Assembly: GCA_026709225.1 (NCBI GenBank)
Contig: JAPOTJ010000050.1
Location: 1 to 64,000, forward strand
Length of the DNA stretch: 64,000 nucleotides
From: Gammaproteobacteria bacterium
GTDB lineage: Bacteria; Pseudomonadota; Gammaproteobacteria; Pseudomonadales; Azotimanducaceae
Reading direction: 5' to 3'
The notes beneath the pieces were generated by a model. It was given only the letters and a program-made list of their open reading frames with translations, did not search any database and had not been told where the DNA came from. The first letter of the stretch is position 1. Every line of letters starts with the position of its first letter. A program made the position numbers and the translations under genes. This document shows, piece by piece, positions 26,401 through 34,487 of the stretch.

Positions 26401-26689
26401 TGAGCAGCGGCGACGGGAGGGCGATGCTGCGCGCACCGCGATCATCGAAGGCGCGAAGGCGCGCTTCCGTCCCATCCTACTGACGTCTCTCACGACTTTT
26501 CTCGGCTTTACCCCGCTCATTCTTGAGCGCGCCATCCAAGCCCAGTTTCTGGCGCCGTTCGCTGCCACGCTCGGCGTTGGTATCCTTGTCACCACGGTGA
26601 TTCTGATGCTCGTAACGCCAGCGCTCGCCGCGGTCTATTTGCGTGTCAATGCGCGACGGCCTCATCAAGAGGGCGCCGCCGCGATCTAG
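23489..26689 (+). CDS. RND-family efflux pump, inner-membrane permease
   Basis: Predicted 1066-aa AcrB/MdtB-like proton antiporter. Seen: N-terminal TM1, YPGANPEEVEESIVVPIEQ (porter-domain signature), GIGIVVDDAIIVAEH with the proton-relay Asp pair near residues 408-409, a second TM repeat from about 860, and FGLSGVVVNDSLVMLDFI, typical of the HAE-1/hydrophobe group. The length is normal. Together with the adaptor it would need an outer-membrane channel; the NodT-family gene at 30.2 kb on the other strand is a candidate. Its stop codon lies inside the left terminal repeat of the following palindromic element. Confidence 0.93.
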   Translation: MKGADPYLGEPSGPIAFMAANPVAANLLMIGILAAGFIAMTGLQREAWPTLAYDMIEISVPYPGANPEEVEESIVVPIEQRVRGLDDIKSVRSVAAAGIASLRLELKTGVDASDVIDTVESTVGQVRSLPQASERPVIQEMTNRQSIIRLIVHGDVPERALKEIARAIEDELVALPAVSQVETTGTRDYEVSIEVPLARLRELGLTLDDIANAIRQSSLELSAGSIESDRTEVRVRTLGQRYRQHEFESVVVLSDSDGSVLRVGDIAEVRDGFRETGLIVRHMGRPAVFVEVFQSDGERVMDVATSVREHLAEVVSPQLPPGVEVTIWNDDTKSYSERVNLLLKNGGLGLLLVLIALTLFLDMRLAVWVVAGLATSMIGAFAVLLVLGISINAISLFVFVLGIGIVVDDAIIVAEHIHEERQKGVPGVVAAIRGTRRIKGPLTFAVLTSVAAFTPIFLMPGGLGEFWLALPVVVIAMLVISLVESLFILPHHLSTLPLASESPATQVQRQLRRIRDGVDASLKRFVNGPLDRSVRFATEQPAVIMAGAVSALVLSISLVAAGVVRTTFADEIEGDFVVGSLEMSPGTAAERTFEVARRLEDAGRRVIERLSAAQGEGAQPLLSGVTINVGAEPRIEGGGIVAKPTLEPMPNVATIEFKLVSAGERDISAVDVADAWREEVGILPYVRGVAFSGEVLALGKPVEAVLSHPDSATLIPIAESVVAGLRATEGIFDVRSDHAPGVREMQLELRPAARSLGFTLEDLAQQTRWALFGAEAFRMQRDREEVEVFVRLPEDERNAVTDLEQLVVRTSEGVEVPLSRVAVLKPGREPTTIQRKDGNRVVTVTAEVDTAVLSAGAANAHLANSILAELVESNPGLTFSYGGEQQQQQESMGAMLRGFALALLFMFAMLAIPLRSYGKPVIVMAIIPFGLIGTICGHWVLGVPIAATTVMAFFGLSGVVVNDSLVMLDFIEQRRREGDAARTAIIEGAKARFRPILLTSLTTFLGFTPLILERAIQAQFLAPFAATLGVGILVTTVILMLVTPALAAVYLRVNARRPHQEGAAAI

Positions 26690-26950
26690 GGCGTGTTAAC
26701 ACTATGCCCGCCGACGCTGTTGTCGCCTGTGCAAGAGCCGAAAGAGCCGATTCGCACGCCCCAAAGTGTTTGCTCCGGCTCTTGCTCAGGCGACAACCCT
26801 TCGGGCCGGCCCCGTTTTCCGCCAGCCTTCGTTCTCGCTCGCTCATGTGGGGTAGGCCACACAGCGCTTGCTCGGCCTTGTCTGGCGGAAAACGGGTCTC
26901 GGCAGCGTCAACGTACATAGTGTTAACGCGCCCTAGTGTGAACACGCCCT
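26686..26950. mobile_element. MITE-like palindromic element with 21-bp terminal inverted repeats
   Basis: The ends 26686-26706 and 26916-26936 are inverted repeats matching at 20 of 21 positions (CTAGGGCGTGTTAACACTAT core). Inside are two further hairpins: 26719-26740 with 26776-26797 (22 bp, one mismatch) and 26811-26825 with 26882-26896 (15 bp, perfect). A variant third end copy, AGTGTGAACACGCCCT, follows at 26935-26950. The element has no coding capacity and fills the gap between two convergent genes, contributing the stop codons of both. It could act as a bidirectional terminator. The family is not identified. Confidence 0.8.
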
Positions 26951-27968
26951 AAGTGAATCGCATCACGTCGTGAAGGATGCACAGTGGAATCGGGCCGAAC
27001 GCAAGAATTGAACCGACCACGAACAGCCATTTGCTTGCGGCCTCCGGGATCGGGCGCCGAACAATTGTTTCAAACGCGGCATAGATCATCGCCAAGCCAT
27101 CGACTACCGGTCCCGGCAGCAGGTTAATCACGCCGAAGCCGAGCGAGAACAGCCCAAGCAACATGAGGACGGCGGCGACATCGAGATTGGAGGACTCCAA
27201 TCCCAACTGCGTGAGTTGCATGCCGCCGCCGAAATTCATGACGCTGATTGAACCGAACACCATCTTGAAACCGCCAATTGCCGTTGACCAGCCGATCTCG
27301 ACCGTCTTGACAAACGCCGAGAAAATGCCTACGAACGGGTTGCCGGACACTTCCGCATCGACGTTTTTACGGGTGATGCCGAAGTATTCGTACATGTCGA
27401 TCCAGGCGACGTCCGATTGCCACTCTTCGATCTCGAAGGCATAGTCGATGAGGTCTCCCTCACGAGCGACCGTCAGGTCGATGGTGCCGGTGTCGCCTGC
27501 GCGTCCGAGCAACGCGATGCCGACATCCCCCCAGGTTTCGGTATCCGCGCCGTCAACGCCGACGATGCAGTCCCCGTCCTGAAGTCCCGCGGTTGCGGCC
27601 ACACCCTTGTCGTCAACGACATCCAAGAACGCGCCCGGTGCGATGGGTGACATCAGATAGGCGGCGGTCAGCAGCAGGAACGTGCAGCCAAAGTTGGCAA
27701 GCGGTCCGGCGGAAGACGCGAACAGCCGTCGCCAGGCGGTCGCGGACTCATACGACGCCTTGTTGAAATGCACCGAAGCCACCGGCAGCACGCCAAACAG
27801 GTTCTCGGTGCCACTCGCCGAGGTCGATCTGTGGGCGATGGGGCCGACGCCGTAGAACATTCGGTCGACGCCAATGCCGACCATTCGCGCCGCAACCAAG
27901 TGGCCGAGCTCGTGGATGTAGTTAAAGACGATCCACGAGATGACAAGCAGAATGAGGACGAGTTCCAT
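26949..27968 (-). CDS. M50-family intramembrane metalloprotease (site-2 protease, RseP-like)
   Basis: Predicted 339-aa membrane protease. Zinc site HELGH is at 19-23 in TM1, a PDZ-like domain at about 115-190 (GLQDGDCIVGVDGADTETW), and the third metal ligand region NLLPGPVVDG near residue 285 (usual form NxxPxPxLDG). Four hydrophobic segments are visible. RseP homologues cut membrane-anchored substrates such as anti-sigma factors. This one is shorter than E. coli RseP (one PDZ domain) and is not in the usual dxr-rseP-bamA context. It follows the GPP34-P450 gene after nine bases, with its AGGAG overlapping that gene's stop region: clearly one operon. Confidence 0.88.
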   Translation of the reverse strand: MELVLILLVISWIVFNYIHELGHLVAARMVGIGVDRMFYGVGPIAHRSTSASGTENLFGVLPVASVHFNKASYESATAWRRLFASSAGPLANFGCTFLLLTAAYLMSPIAPGAFLDVVDDKGVAATAGLQDGDCIVGVDGADTETWGDVGIALLGRAGDTGTIDLTVAREGDLIDYAFEIEEWQSDVAWIDMYEYFGITRKNVDAEVSGNPFVGIFSAFVKTVEIGWSTAIGGFKMVFGSISVMNFGGGMQLTQLGLESSNLDVAAVLMLLGLFSLGFGVINLLPGPVVDGLAMIYAAFETIVRRPIPEAASKWLFVVGSILAFGPIPLCILHDVMRFT

Positions 27969-27977
27969 CAGTGGCTC

Positions 27978-30020
27978 CTAAGTTGCATGCATAGGGCATC
28001 CGCCAGTAGGTTCGACCGCGACGGAAACCTTGTGGGAATCGGGGAAGGGGCGCTTGTCGCGTACTCGGAATCGGAGCGACTTGCGCGGTGAGGTGGAGGG
28101 CATCGCCTTGATCTTGATCGGGTAGCTCGAGGGCAGCACCTCCAAATCGAAGTGGTGCGCGATCTGAAGGATGTTGAAGGCCAATTGCGATTCGACCAGC
28201 CGCGAGCCGAGGCATGTGTGGGTGCCGAGCCCGAATACGGCATAGGCGCCATGCTTGCGCTTCTCGACCTCTTCGGGCAGGTGTCGGTCGATGTCGAACG
28301 CCTCCGGGTTCGGGAAGTTCTCTTCCAAGTAGTGGGCGGCGCTCGAAGCCACCACCACTTGGCTGTTGACGGGAATCTCAAAGCCTGCGATGGAACAGGT
28401 GTTCGCGGCGTGGCGGATTTGCAAGGGCACCGGCGCGTAAAGGCGCAGCGTTTCCAGGAGCAGCCGACGCGCCACATCGGCATCTTCGATGGAGAACTTC
28501 TCATGGCCCGCTTCGTCCTGGTCGAACAGTCGTGCCGCTTCCGCCTTGACACGCGCCAGCAATTCCGGACGCGAGTACATCTCACACATCGCGAATGCGA
28601 GCGTGTAGCCGGTGTAGATGGGCGGTAGGAGCGTCATAATGAAGGCATACATCATGTCCGCTTCAGGGAAGAACTGAGGGTCTGCTATGTGCAGGCTTAT
28701 GTAGTCGTCGAGCAGGTCTCGAGCCGTGTCCTCGCGCTGAGCCGGCGTGTGCGAGGATTTCATGAATGCAAACATCTTGTCGAGCTGCTTGCGCTTGGAA
28801 CGCATACTCGGCGTGCGAAGCATGAATTTCGGCAGCAGTCCCTGCACATGCGTGAGCAGGGCGCGACTTTTGTACGAGAACACGGTGTCCATGTGTTCGA
28901 ATTCGCGAAAGGAGCTTTTCAATTGCCATGTTTGGCGGCTCATCAGGACGAGGAACGCATCACGCCCGATCTCGTCGCCGACTTTCCATTGGCTGAGCTC
29001 CTCGCGCAATTGCTGCGCCATGTCGCCAAAGCGCTCATCGAGCCGTGTCTTCGAATAGAATCCACTCAGCGCTTTGCGCATGCGGTAGTGCTCCGCGCCA
29101 TCCGTGCCCGATAGGGTTCGAGATGCGCCGAACACGCTCTCTAGACCGTTCAAATAGGTCTTGGAATGCAAAAAGAGCCGGCCTTTCCTGTTCACCCAAG
29201 CGTTCACGTCTTCTCCGGCGAGCACGTACATCAGCGGCTTGCGGGAGAAAGGGAGCGACAACATGAACACCGGGCCAAGCTCTCGGTAGAGTTCTGCCGT
29301 CGTCTTCCCGAAGTTGCCTTCCCAAGTGGCCCGCTTGAGAAGTAGTTTCCATATGCTCAACCGAGGTATCGGCTTTGCCGCGAGCTTCGGTAGTCGCTGC
29401 GACATCCATTCGACCGCCTCGGCGACCGTGCGCCCGAGCAGGTCGAGACCGCTGATCAATTCGATGCGATCAAGCGATTGCTCATAGTCATCCGGGTCGA
29501 GAAGGAAACGGAATGCGCCGCACGCATGAGCCAATCCGGTCACCGCCGCATCGCGAGGGTCGGGCAGCTCGTCGCTGAGAATGGTTGACTTGATGCGCTG
29601 GCGAACATCGGCGCGCTCGTCGGTGTCTCCCATGCGGAAGCCAGGGCGCCGCGCTTTGCGGGACAGCGACCAGAACCCGCCCAAAGCTTGTTCAAGTATG
29701 CCTCTCTCAACAAGGCGTTCCAGAATCGCATGGAGCATGTCGTCGGCTTGGCTGGCGGTCTTCTCAACCCAGTACCGCGGCGACTGATTGGGCTCTCCGC
29801 TGGCAATCGCCGCGAGAACGGGATCAAGAATCGCGTCGCCGAGAGGCGTGTCGTCGAGTAAAGTGAGTTGTTCCAAGTCCGTGTCGATGCGTGATTCAAA
29901 GGCGAGATCCATGAGCGTGCCGCCTGCAATGCCGCAAGCGAGCGTCCATCCGGAGACTTGCTCCAAATAGCCGCTTTCCTCACTCAGAAGAAGAAGAACT
30001 AACTCTTCTATAATTCTCAT
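27978..30020 (-). CDS. GPP34 (GOLPH3-like) domain fused to cytochrome P450
   Basis: Predicted 680-aa two-domain protein. Residues 1 to about 215 match the GPP34 family (EELVLLLLSEESGYL, GIAGGTLMDLAFESRID, DDTPLGDAILDPVLAAI, ERLVERGIL). GPP34/GOLPH3 binds PI4P in eukaryotic Golgi; in bacteria its role is unknown. Residues from about 225 to 680 are a P450: C-helix HYRMR (311-315), ExxR ETLR (523-526), and the heme loop FGLGTHTCLG (596-605, Cys603). The I-helix (about 463-480) lacks the usual AGx(D/E)T motif. No transmembrane helix or signal peptide is seen; the GPP34 domain may tether it to membrane lipids. AGGAG seven bases upstream supports ATG 30020. First gene of an operon with the M50 protease. 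Confidence 0.9.
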   Translation of the reverse strand: MRIIEELVLLLLSEESGYLEQVSGWTLACGIAGGTLMDLAFESRIDTDLEQLTLLDDTPLGDAILDPVLAAIASGEPNQSPRYWVEKTASQADDMLHAILERLVERGILEQALGGFWSLSRKARRPGFRMGDTDERADVRQRIKSTILSDELPDPRDAAVTGLAHACGAFRFLLDPDDYEQSLDRIELISGLDLLGRTVAEAVEWMSQRLPKLAAKPIPRLSIWKLLLKRATWEGNFGKTTAELYRELGPVFMLSLPFSRKPLMYVLAGEDVNAWVNRKGRLFLHSKTYLNGLESVFGASRTLSGTDGAEHYRMRKALSGFYSKTRLDERFGDMAQQLREELSQWKVGDEIGRDAFLVLMSRQTWQLKSSFREFEHMDTVFSYKSRALLTHVQGLLPKFMLRTPSMRSKRKQLDKMFAFMKSSHTPAQREDTARDLLDDYISLHIADPQFFPEADMMYAFIMTLLPPIYTGYTLAFAMCEMYSRPELLARVKAEAARLFDQDEAGHEKFSIEDADVARRLLLETLRLYAPVPLQIRHAANTCSIAGFEIPVNSQVVVASSAAHYLEENFPNPEAFDIDRHLPEEVEKRKHGAYAVFGLGTHTCLGSRLVESQLAFNILQIAHHFDLEVLPSSYPIKIKAMPSTSPRKSLRFRVRDKRPFPDSHKVSVAVEPTGGCPMHAT

Positions 30021-30171
30021 TCGCCGCTCCTGTGTTGGCTCGTGCGGACATGTGTGAGTCGATTATAGGTGAAACTCGGCGGTTGTGACGATATTGCCTG
30101 GCGCAGCTCTATCGCGGTTTGTGCGCCGGCAAGCAGCAGAGCATGGACAGTCCCGACCTGCCGTTCTCAGG

Positions 30172-31635
30172 TCAACGCGCTGAAGTCCACGCGCCGCCTA
30201 CCGCGCGATGCAGAGCGAGCTTGGAATGCGCGTGGTCGCGCTGTGCCGCCGACACCGCCGAGCGCGCGGCGATCAGCAATTGATCAGCGCTCAACAATTC
30301 GTCGTAACGTCCGACACCGGAGGCAAAGCGCTGCGCCTGCAGGCGTGATTCAGCTTCCGCATCGATGAACTGCGTGGCGAGCAGTGCGTGCCTCTCCTGG
30401 CTCGCTTCGAGACCGGCGAGTGCGGATTCGACCTCGCCTACGGCGGCGACCACGGATTGCCCGAAGGCCGCGAGCGCTTCTTGCAGCCTCGCTTCAGCGA
30501 GCGCGACATTGGCGCGCCGCCGCGCCCCCTGCAAGGTAGGCCCGAGCAGATTGAGGCCGATATTCTGGAACCATTGGTCGGGGTCGAAGAGTTCGTCGGA
30601 ATCCGTGCTTTGCAAGCCGATGACGCCCGAGATCGACAGCGAGGGAAGGAGTTCCGCGCGCCGGGCGCCGAGCGTGAAGCGGGCGGACTGCAAGCGCTGC
30701 CGAGCGGCATCCACATCGGGGCGCTGCGTAATAAGGTCCGCGGGAACGCCAACCGCGATGGCTTCCGGGCTCAAGACAATTTGGCTCTCGCTTGGCAGCA
30801 GGTCGGCGTGCTTTTCGCCGTAGCCGCCGAGCAGCATCCATAGCCTCGCCTCGGCACCGGCGCTCGCTGCCTTCATTTGCGGCAGCCTCGCGCGCGCATC
30901 GCGCAATTCCCTTCGCAGCGCATAGACGGGCAGCGCATCAACGAGGCCGCGCTCATAGCGACTCTCCACGAACGAAACGCGCTGCGACAGCACATCGACC
31001 ATGTCTTGCGCGAGCCTTTGCTGCGTTCGCGCTTCCATGACTTCGAGGTAGGTGCTGATCGTTTCCGCCAAGACCGCGATGCGCGCGGTCGAAAAATCCG
31101 CTTCGGAGGCAAGTTGCAGCGCGCCTGCTGCCAAGGCGTCTTGGCGGTGGCGACCCCAGAAGTCCGCCTCGTAGGCGAACTCCGCACTGAAAGAAAATGT
31201 GCGTAGCTGCAAACGGTCCGGCAAGGCGAACCCGAAGTCCTCAATGAGTTCGGGGCCGAAGCCGAGCTCATCGAGCTGCGCGCCGATGCCTGCGTTGGTC
31301 GGTGTTTCGAGATCCACTGCCGAGAGGGCTGGCGCGACTGACGGGAAGAAGGCAGCGCGGGCGATGCGCGCCCGCGCTCTCGCCTGCTCGACGCGGGCGA
31401 CCGCTTGACGCAAGTCGAGGTTGGCGGCGAGGGCAGCTTCCACGACGCGGTTGAGCGCAGGGTCGGCAAAGGATTCCCACCATGCGAGCGGACGGTGCGA
31501 ACTCGAGTCCGGGCTTGCCGAATAGGTCTCGGGCAGGCCGCTCGGCACATCCGAATAGGAGGGTGGTTGGGGCGCGTTGCTCGAACAGCTCGCGACAAGC
31601 AGCGCGGCCATGAAGAGCAGCCATGACTCGATCAA
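30172..31635 (-). CDS. NodT-family outer-membrane efflux lipoprotein (TolC-like)
   Basis: Predicted 487-aa outer-membrane channel. A lipoprotein signal ends in LLVASC; ESFADPALNRVVEAALAANL is the first family repeat, LGGYGEKHADLLP and PADLITQRPDVDAARQRL are the NodT signature, and a second repeat has coiled-coil helices. It would form the exit duct for an RND pump such as 22.2-26.7 kb, although it sits apart and on the other strand. Start TTG 31635 (GAGG just upstream) gives a normal lipoprotein signal; an upstream TTG 31692 is also possible and ATG 31611 would leave too short a signal. Confidence 0.87.
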   Translation of the reverse strand: MIESWLLFMAALLVASCSSNAPQPPSYSDVPSGLPETYSASPDSSSHRPLAWWESFADPALNRVVEAALAANLDLRQAVARVEQARARARIARAAFFPSVAPALSAVDLETPTNAGIGAQLDELGFGPELIEDFGFALPDRLQLRTFSFSAEFAYEADFWGRHRQDALAAGALQLASEADFSTARIAVLAETISTYLEVMEARTQQRLAQDMVDVLSQRVSFVESRYERGLVDALPVYALRRELRDARARLPQMKAASAGAEARLWMLLGGYGEKHADLLPSESQIVLSPEAIAVGVPADLITQRPDVDAARQRLQSARFTLGARRAELLPSLSISGVIGLQSTDSDELFDPDQWFQNIGLNLLGPTLQGARRRANVALAEARLQEALAAFGQSVVAAVGEVESALAGLEASQERHALLATQFIDAEAESRLQAQRFASGVGRYDELLSADQLLIAARSAVSAAQRDHAHSKLALHRAVGGAWTSAR

Positions 31636-31769
31636 GCGTCCTCGGAAGGCGGCAAAGGGCTTACAGAGCTGTCCGTTGGCGCGCGCGCGCAATTTCTACC
31701 GCTCTTAACTGCTGTGATGGCGAGCATTATAGCCTTCGCCTTATCGAGGTGATTCGGGACGTGATTCGC

Positions 31770-31798
31770 CTTGTATTTCCGCGTTCTTGCCCCCATAT
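31770..31798 (+). promoter_or_regulatory. Sigma-32-type heat-shock promoter of grpE
   Basis: CTTGTA (31770-31775), a 15-base spacer and CCCCATAT (31791-31798) match the RpoH consensus (CTTGAA, 13-17 bases, CCCCATnT) closely. It lies 30 bases upstream of the grpE start, leaving a short leader. No CIRCE inverted repeat is visible here, so heat control is probably by RpoH rather than by HrcA. Confidence 0.7.
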
Positions 31799-31827
31799 CT
31801 GGCGCTCCCCTCACATGCGCAGTATTC

Positions 31828-32415
31828 ATGGCGGACACGGCGAAGAGCGACGAGCAAGCTGAAGAGCAGCAAGCGGACGCGGTTGCAGAGGACCGGCGGG
31901 AAGCTGAACAGCTCGCCGACGGCGACGATGCGACTGAAGATGACACGGCGAGCGAGCTCGCGCGGCTTCGTGAGCAGGTTGCGTCTCAAGAAGACCAGGT
32001 GCTGCGCGCACGCGCCGAAGCCGACAACATACAGCGCCGCGCCGCGCGCGATGTCGAGAACGCCCACAAGTACGGGGTGGAGCGGCTCGTTCGAGATTTG
32101 ATTCCGGTGGTGGACAGCTTGGAGAAAGCAGTCGAGATCGCACGTAAATCGCACGCAGAAGACGAAGGCGCTGATGCACAAGGCATCGAGCTTGCGAGTA
32201 AGCTCCTCGTCGATACCTTGGCGCGGCACGGAATCGAGCGAATCCTTCCCGAGGGCGAACCCTTTGATCCTGCGTGGCATGAGGCGGTGGCCATGGCGCC
32301 CGACGACAACTGCGAGGAAAACACGGTCGTCAACGTCGTGCAGTCCGGGTTCTCATTGAACGGGCGGCTGGTTCGCGCCGCCAAGGTGGTCGTGTCGCGC
32401 GCCGAACCCGCTTGA
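31828..32415 (+). CDS. grpE: Nucleotide exchange factor GrpE
   Basis: Predicted 195-aa co-chaperone that releases ADP from DnaK. An acidic N-terminus leads into a long coiled coil (DDTASELARLREQVASQEDQ) with the family stretch VLRARAEADNIQRRAARDVE, then KYGVERLVRDLIPVVDSLE and the beta-domain PFDPAWHEAVAM ending in GFSLNGRLVRAAKVVVS. ATG 31828 is chosen because family-like sequence begins there; the ribosome site is weak. First gene of grpE-dnaK-dnaJ, behind a sigma-32-like promoter; divergent from the NodT gene. Confidence 0.95.
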   Translation: MADTAKSDEQAEEQQADAVAEDRREAEQLADGDDATEDDTASELARLREQVASQEDQVLRARAEADNIQRRAARDVENAHKYGVERLVRDLIPVVDSLEKAVEIARKSHAEDEGADAQGIELASKLLVDTLARHGIERILPEGEPFDPAWHEAVAMAPDDNCEENTVVNVVQSGFSLNGRLVRAAKVVVSRAEPA

Positions 32416-32453
32416 AGTCGCAAAAATCGCGCAAATATATGAACAACAGGCAT

Positions 32454-32469
32454 CGTCCGCTCGCGGACG
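32454..32469 (+). repeat. GC-rich hairpin in the grpE-dnaK gap
   Basis: CGTCCGC-TC-GCGGACG forms a seven-base-pair stem with a two-base loop, about 45 bases before the dnaK start. Without a T-run it is unlikely to be a full terminator; it may attenuate grpE read-through or mark an mRNA processing point. Confidence 0.45.
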
Positions 32470-32514
32470 GCGCATAGAACAACCAAAGCTTTTGAAGCAC
32501 TCACTGGAGGCATC

Positions 32515-34470
32515 ATGGGAAAAATCATCGGCATTGACCTTGGCACTACCAACTCTTGCGTTGCGGTGCAGGAGGGCGGCGCCTCGCGCGTCATTGAAAA
32601 CTCCGAGGGTGATCGCACGACGCCGTCGATTGTCGCCTATACGGACGACAAGGAAATTCTGGTCGGGCAGTCGGCCAAGCGTCAGGCGGTCACCAACCCG
32701 CTCAATACCTTGTTTGCGGTCAAGCGCCTGATCGGGCGACGCTTCAAGGATGATGTCGTGCAACGCGATATCAGCATGGTGCCGTACACGATCGCCGAAG
32801 CCAAGAACGGCGATGCGTGGATCGAAGTGCGCGGTGAGCGGCTCGCGCCGCCGCAAGTGAGCGCCGAAGTGCTCAAGAAAATGAAGCGCACGGCTGAGGA
32901 TTATCTCGGCGAAACTATCACCGAAGCGGTGATCACGGTGCCCGCCTATTTCAATGATTCCCAGCGCCAGGCCACCAAGGATGCCGGCAAGATCGCTGGC
33001 CTTGATGTCAAGCGCATCATCAACGAGCCGACGGCGGCGGCGCTTGCGCACGGCGTTGACCGTGAGCAAGGGGATCGAAAGATCGCCGTCTATGACCTCG
33101 GCGGCGGCACCTTCGACATTTCAATCATCGAGATCGCGTCGGTCGATGGCGAACAGCAGTTCGAGGTGCTGTCAACCAATGGCGACACCTTCCTTGGCGG
33201 GGAGGATATCGACCTCGTGCTCATCGAGTACATCGCCGATGAGTTCAAGCGCTCGAACGGCGTCGATCTGCACAATGACCCGCTTGCCTTGCAGCGGCTC
33301 AAGGAAGCGGCCGAGAAGGCCAAGATCGAGCTGTCAAGCAGCCAGCAGACCGAGATCAATCTGCCGTACATCACGGCGGATGCGTCCGGGCCGAAGCACC
33401 TCGTATTGAAGCTGACGCGCGCCAAGCTCGAATCGCTCGTCGAAAACCTCATTGAAAAGACGCTTGAGCCGTGCCGCACGGCGCTCACCGACGCCGGCCT
33501 CAAGGTGGGCGATATTTCCGATGTCATCCTCATCGGCGGCCAGACGCGCATGCCGCTCGTGCAAGAGAAGGTCAAGACCTTCTTCGGCCGCGAGCCAAAG
33601 AAGGATGTCAATCCAGACGAAGCGGTCGCGGTCGGCGCGGCTATCCAAGCGGCGGTGCTGTCGGGCGATGTCAAGGATGTGCTCCTGCTCGATGTGACGC
33701 CCTTGTCGCTCGGCATTGAAACCTTGGGCGGCGTGATGAGCGTGCTGATTGATAAGAACACGACCATCCCGACACGCAAGAACCAAGTCTTTTCGACGGC
33801 CGATGACAACCAGACGGCTGTGACCATTCATGTAGTGCAGGGCGAGCGCAAGCAGGCGTCCGCCAACAAAACGCTCGGCCGCTTCGACCTCAGCGATATT
33901 CCGCCTGCGCCGCGCGGCATGCCTCAGATCGAAGTCAGTTTCGACATTGACGCCAACGGCATCCTCAATGTGTCGGCCAAGGACAAGGCGACCAACAAGG
34001 AGCAGTCGATCGTCATCAAGGCCTCAAGCGGCCTTTCCGACGAAGAGATCGAGACGATGGTGCGCGAGGCCGAGGCGCATTCCGAAGAGGACAAGGTCTT
34101 TGAAGAGCTCGTGCAGATTCGCAACCAGGCCGACGCCATGGTGCACTCTGCGCGCAAGAGCTTGGAGGAAGCGCCTGAGAGCGTGACGGCGGAAGAAAAG
34201 CAGGCTGTCGAGAACGCTGCCAAAGATCTTGAGGAAGCGCTCAAGAGCGAAGCATCGAAAGAGGACTTGGAGGCCAAGGTGCAGGCGCTGTCGCAGGCTG
34301 CTGCGGCTGTCGCGCAGAAAATGTATGCCGAGCAGGCATCGGATGCAACAGCGCAGAGTGCGTCAGGCTCGGATGGGGCGCAGGCAGGGACAGCCGACGC
34401 CGCAGACGATGCCGTTGATGCCGACTTCCAAGAAGTGCGCGACGACGAGGAGCCACGCAAAAGCGCGTAA
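32515..34470 (+). CDS. dnaK: Molecular chaperone DnaK (Hsp70)
   Basis: Predicted 651-aa ATP-dependent chaperone. Seen: [82 protein letters not shown] (linker to the substrate domain) and a C-terminal acidic tail ([12 protein letters not shown]). Length and all Hsp70 signatures are normal. A strong GGAGG lies just upstream of ATG 32515. Middle gene of grpE-dnaK-dnaJ. Confidence 0.98.
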   Translation: MGKIIGIDLGTTNSCVAVQEGGASRVIENSEGDRTTPSIVAYTDDKEILVGQSAKRQAVTNPLNTLFAVKRLIGRRFKDDVVQRDISMVPYTIAEAKNGDAWIEVRGERLAPPQVSAEVLKKMKRTAEDYLGETITEAVITVPAYFNDSQRQATKDAGKIAGLDVKRIINEPTAAALAHGVDREQGDRKIAVYDLGGGTFDISIIEIASVDGEQQFEVLSTNGDTFLGGEDIDLVLIEYIADEFKRSNGVDLHNDPLALQRLKEAAEKAKIELSSSQQTEINLPYITADASGPKHLVLKLTRAKLESLVENLIEKTLEPCRTALTDAGLKVGDISDVILIGGQTRMPLVQEKVKTFFGREPKKDVNPDEAVAVGAAIQAAVLSGDVKDVLLLDVTPLSLGIETLGGVMSVLIDKNTTIPTRKNQVFSTADDNQTAVTIHVVQGERKQASANKTLGRFDLSDIPPAPRGMPQIEVSFDIDANGILNVSAKDKATNKEQSIVIKASSGLSDEEIETMVREAEAHSEEDKVFEELVQIRNQADAMVHSARKSLEEAPESVTAEEKQAVENAAKDLEEALKSEASKEDLEAKVQALSQAAAAVAQKMYAEQASDATAQSASGSDGAQAGTADAADDAVDADFQEVRDDEEPRKSA

Positions 34471-34487
34471 GGCAGCGCTGATTCAAC

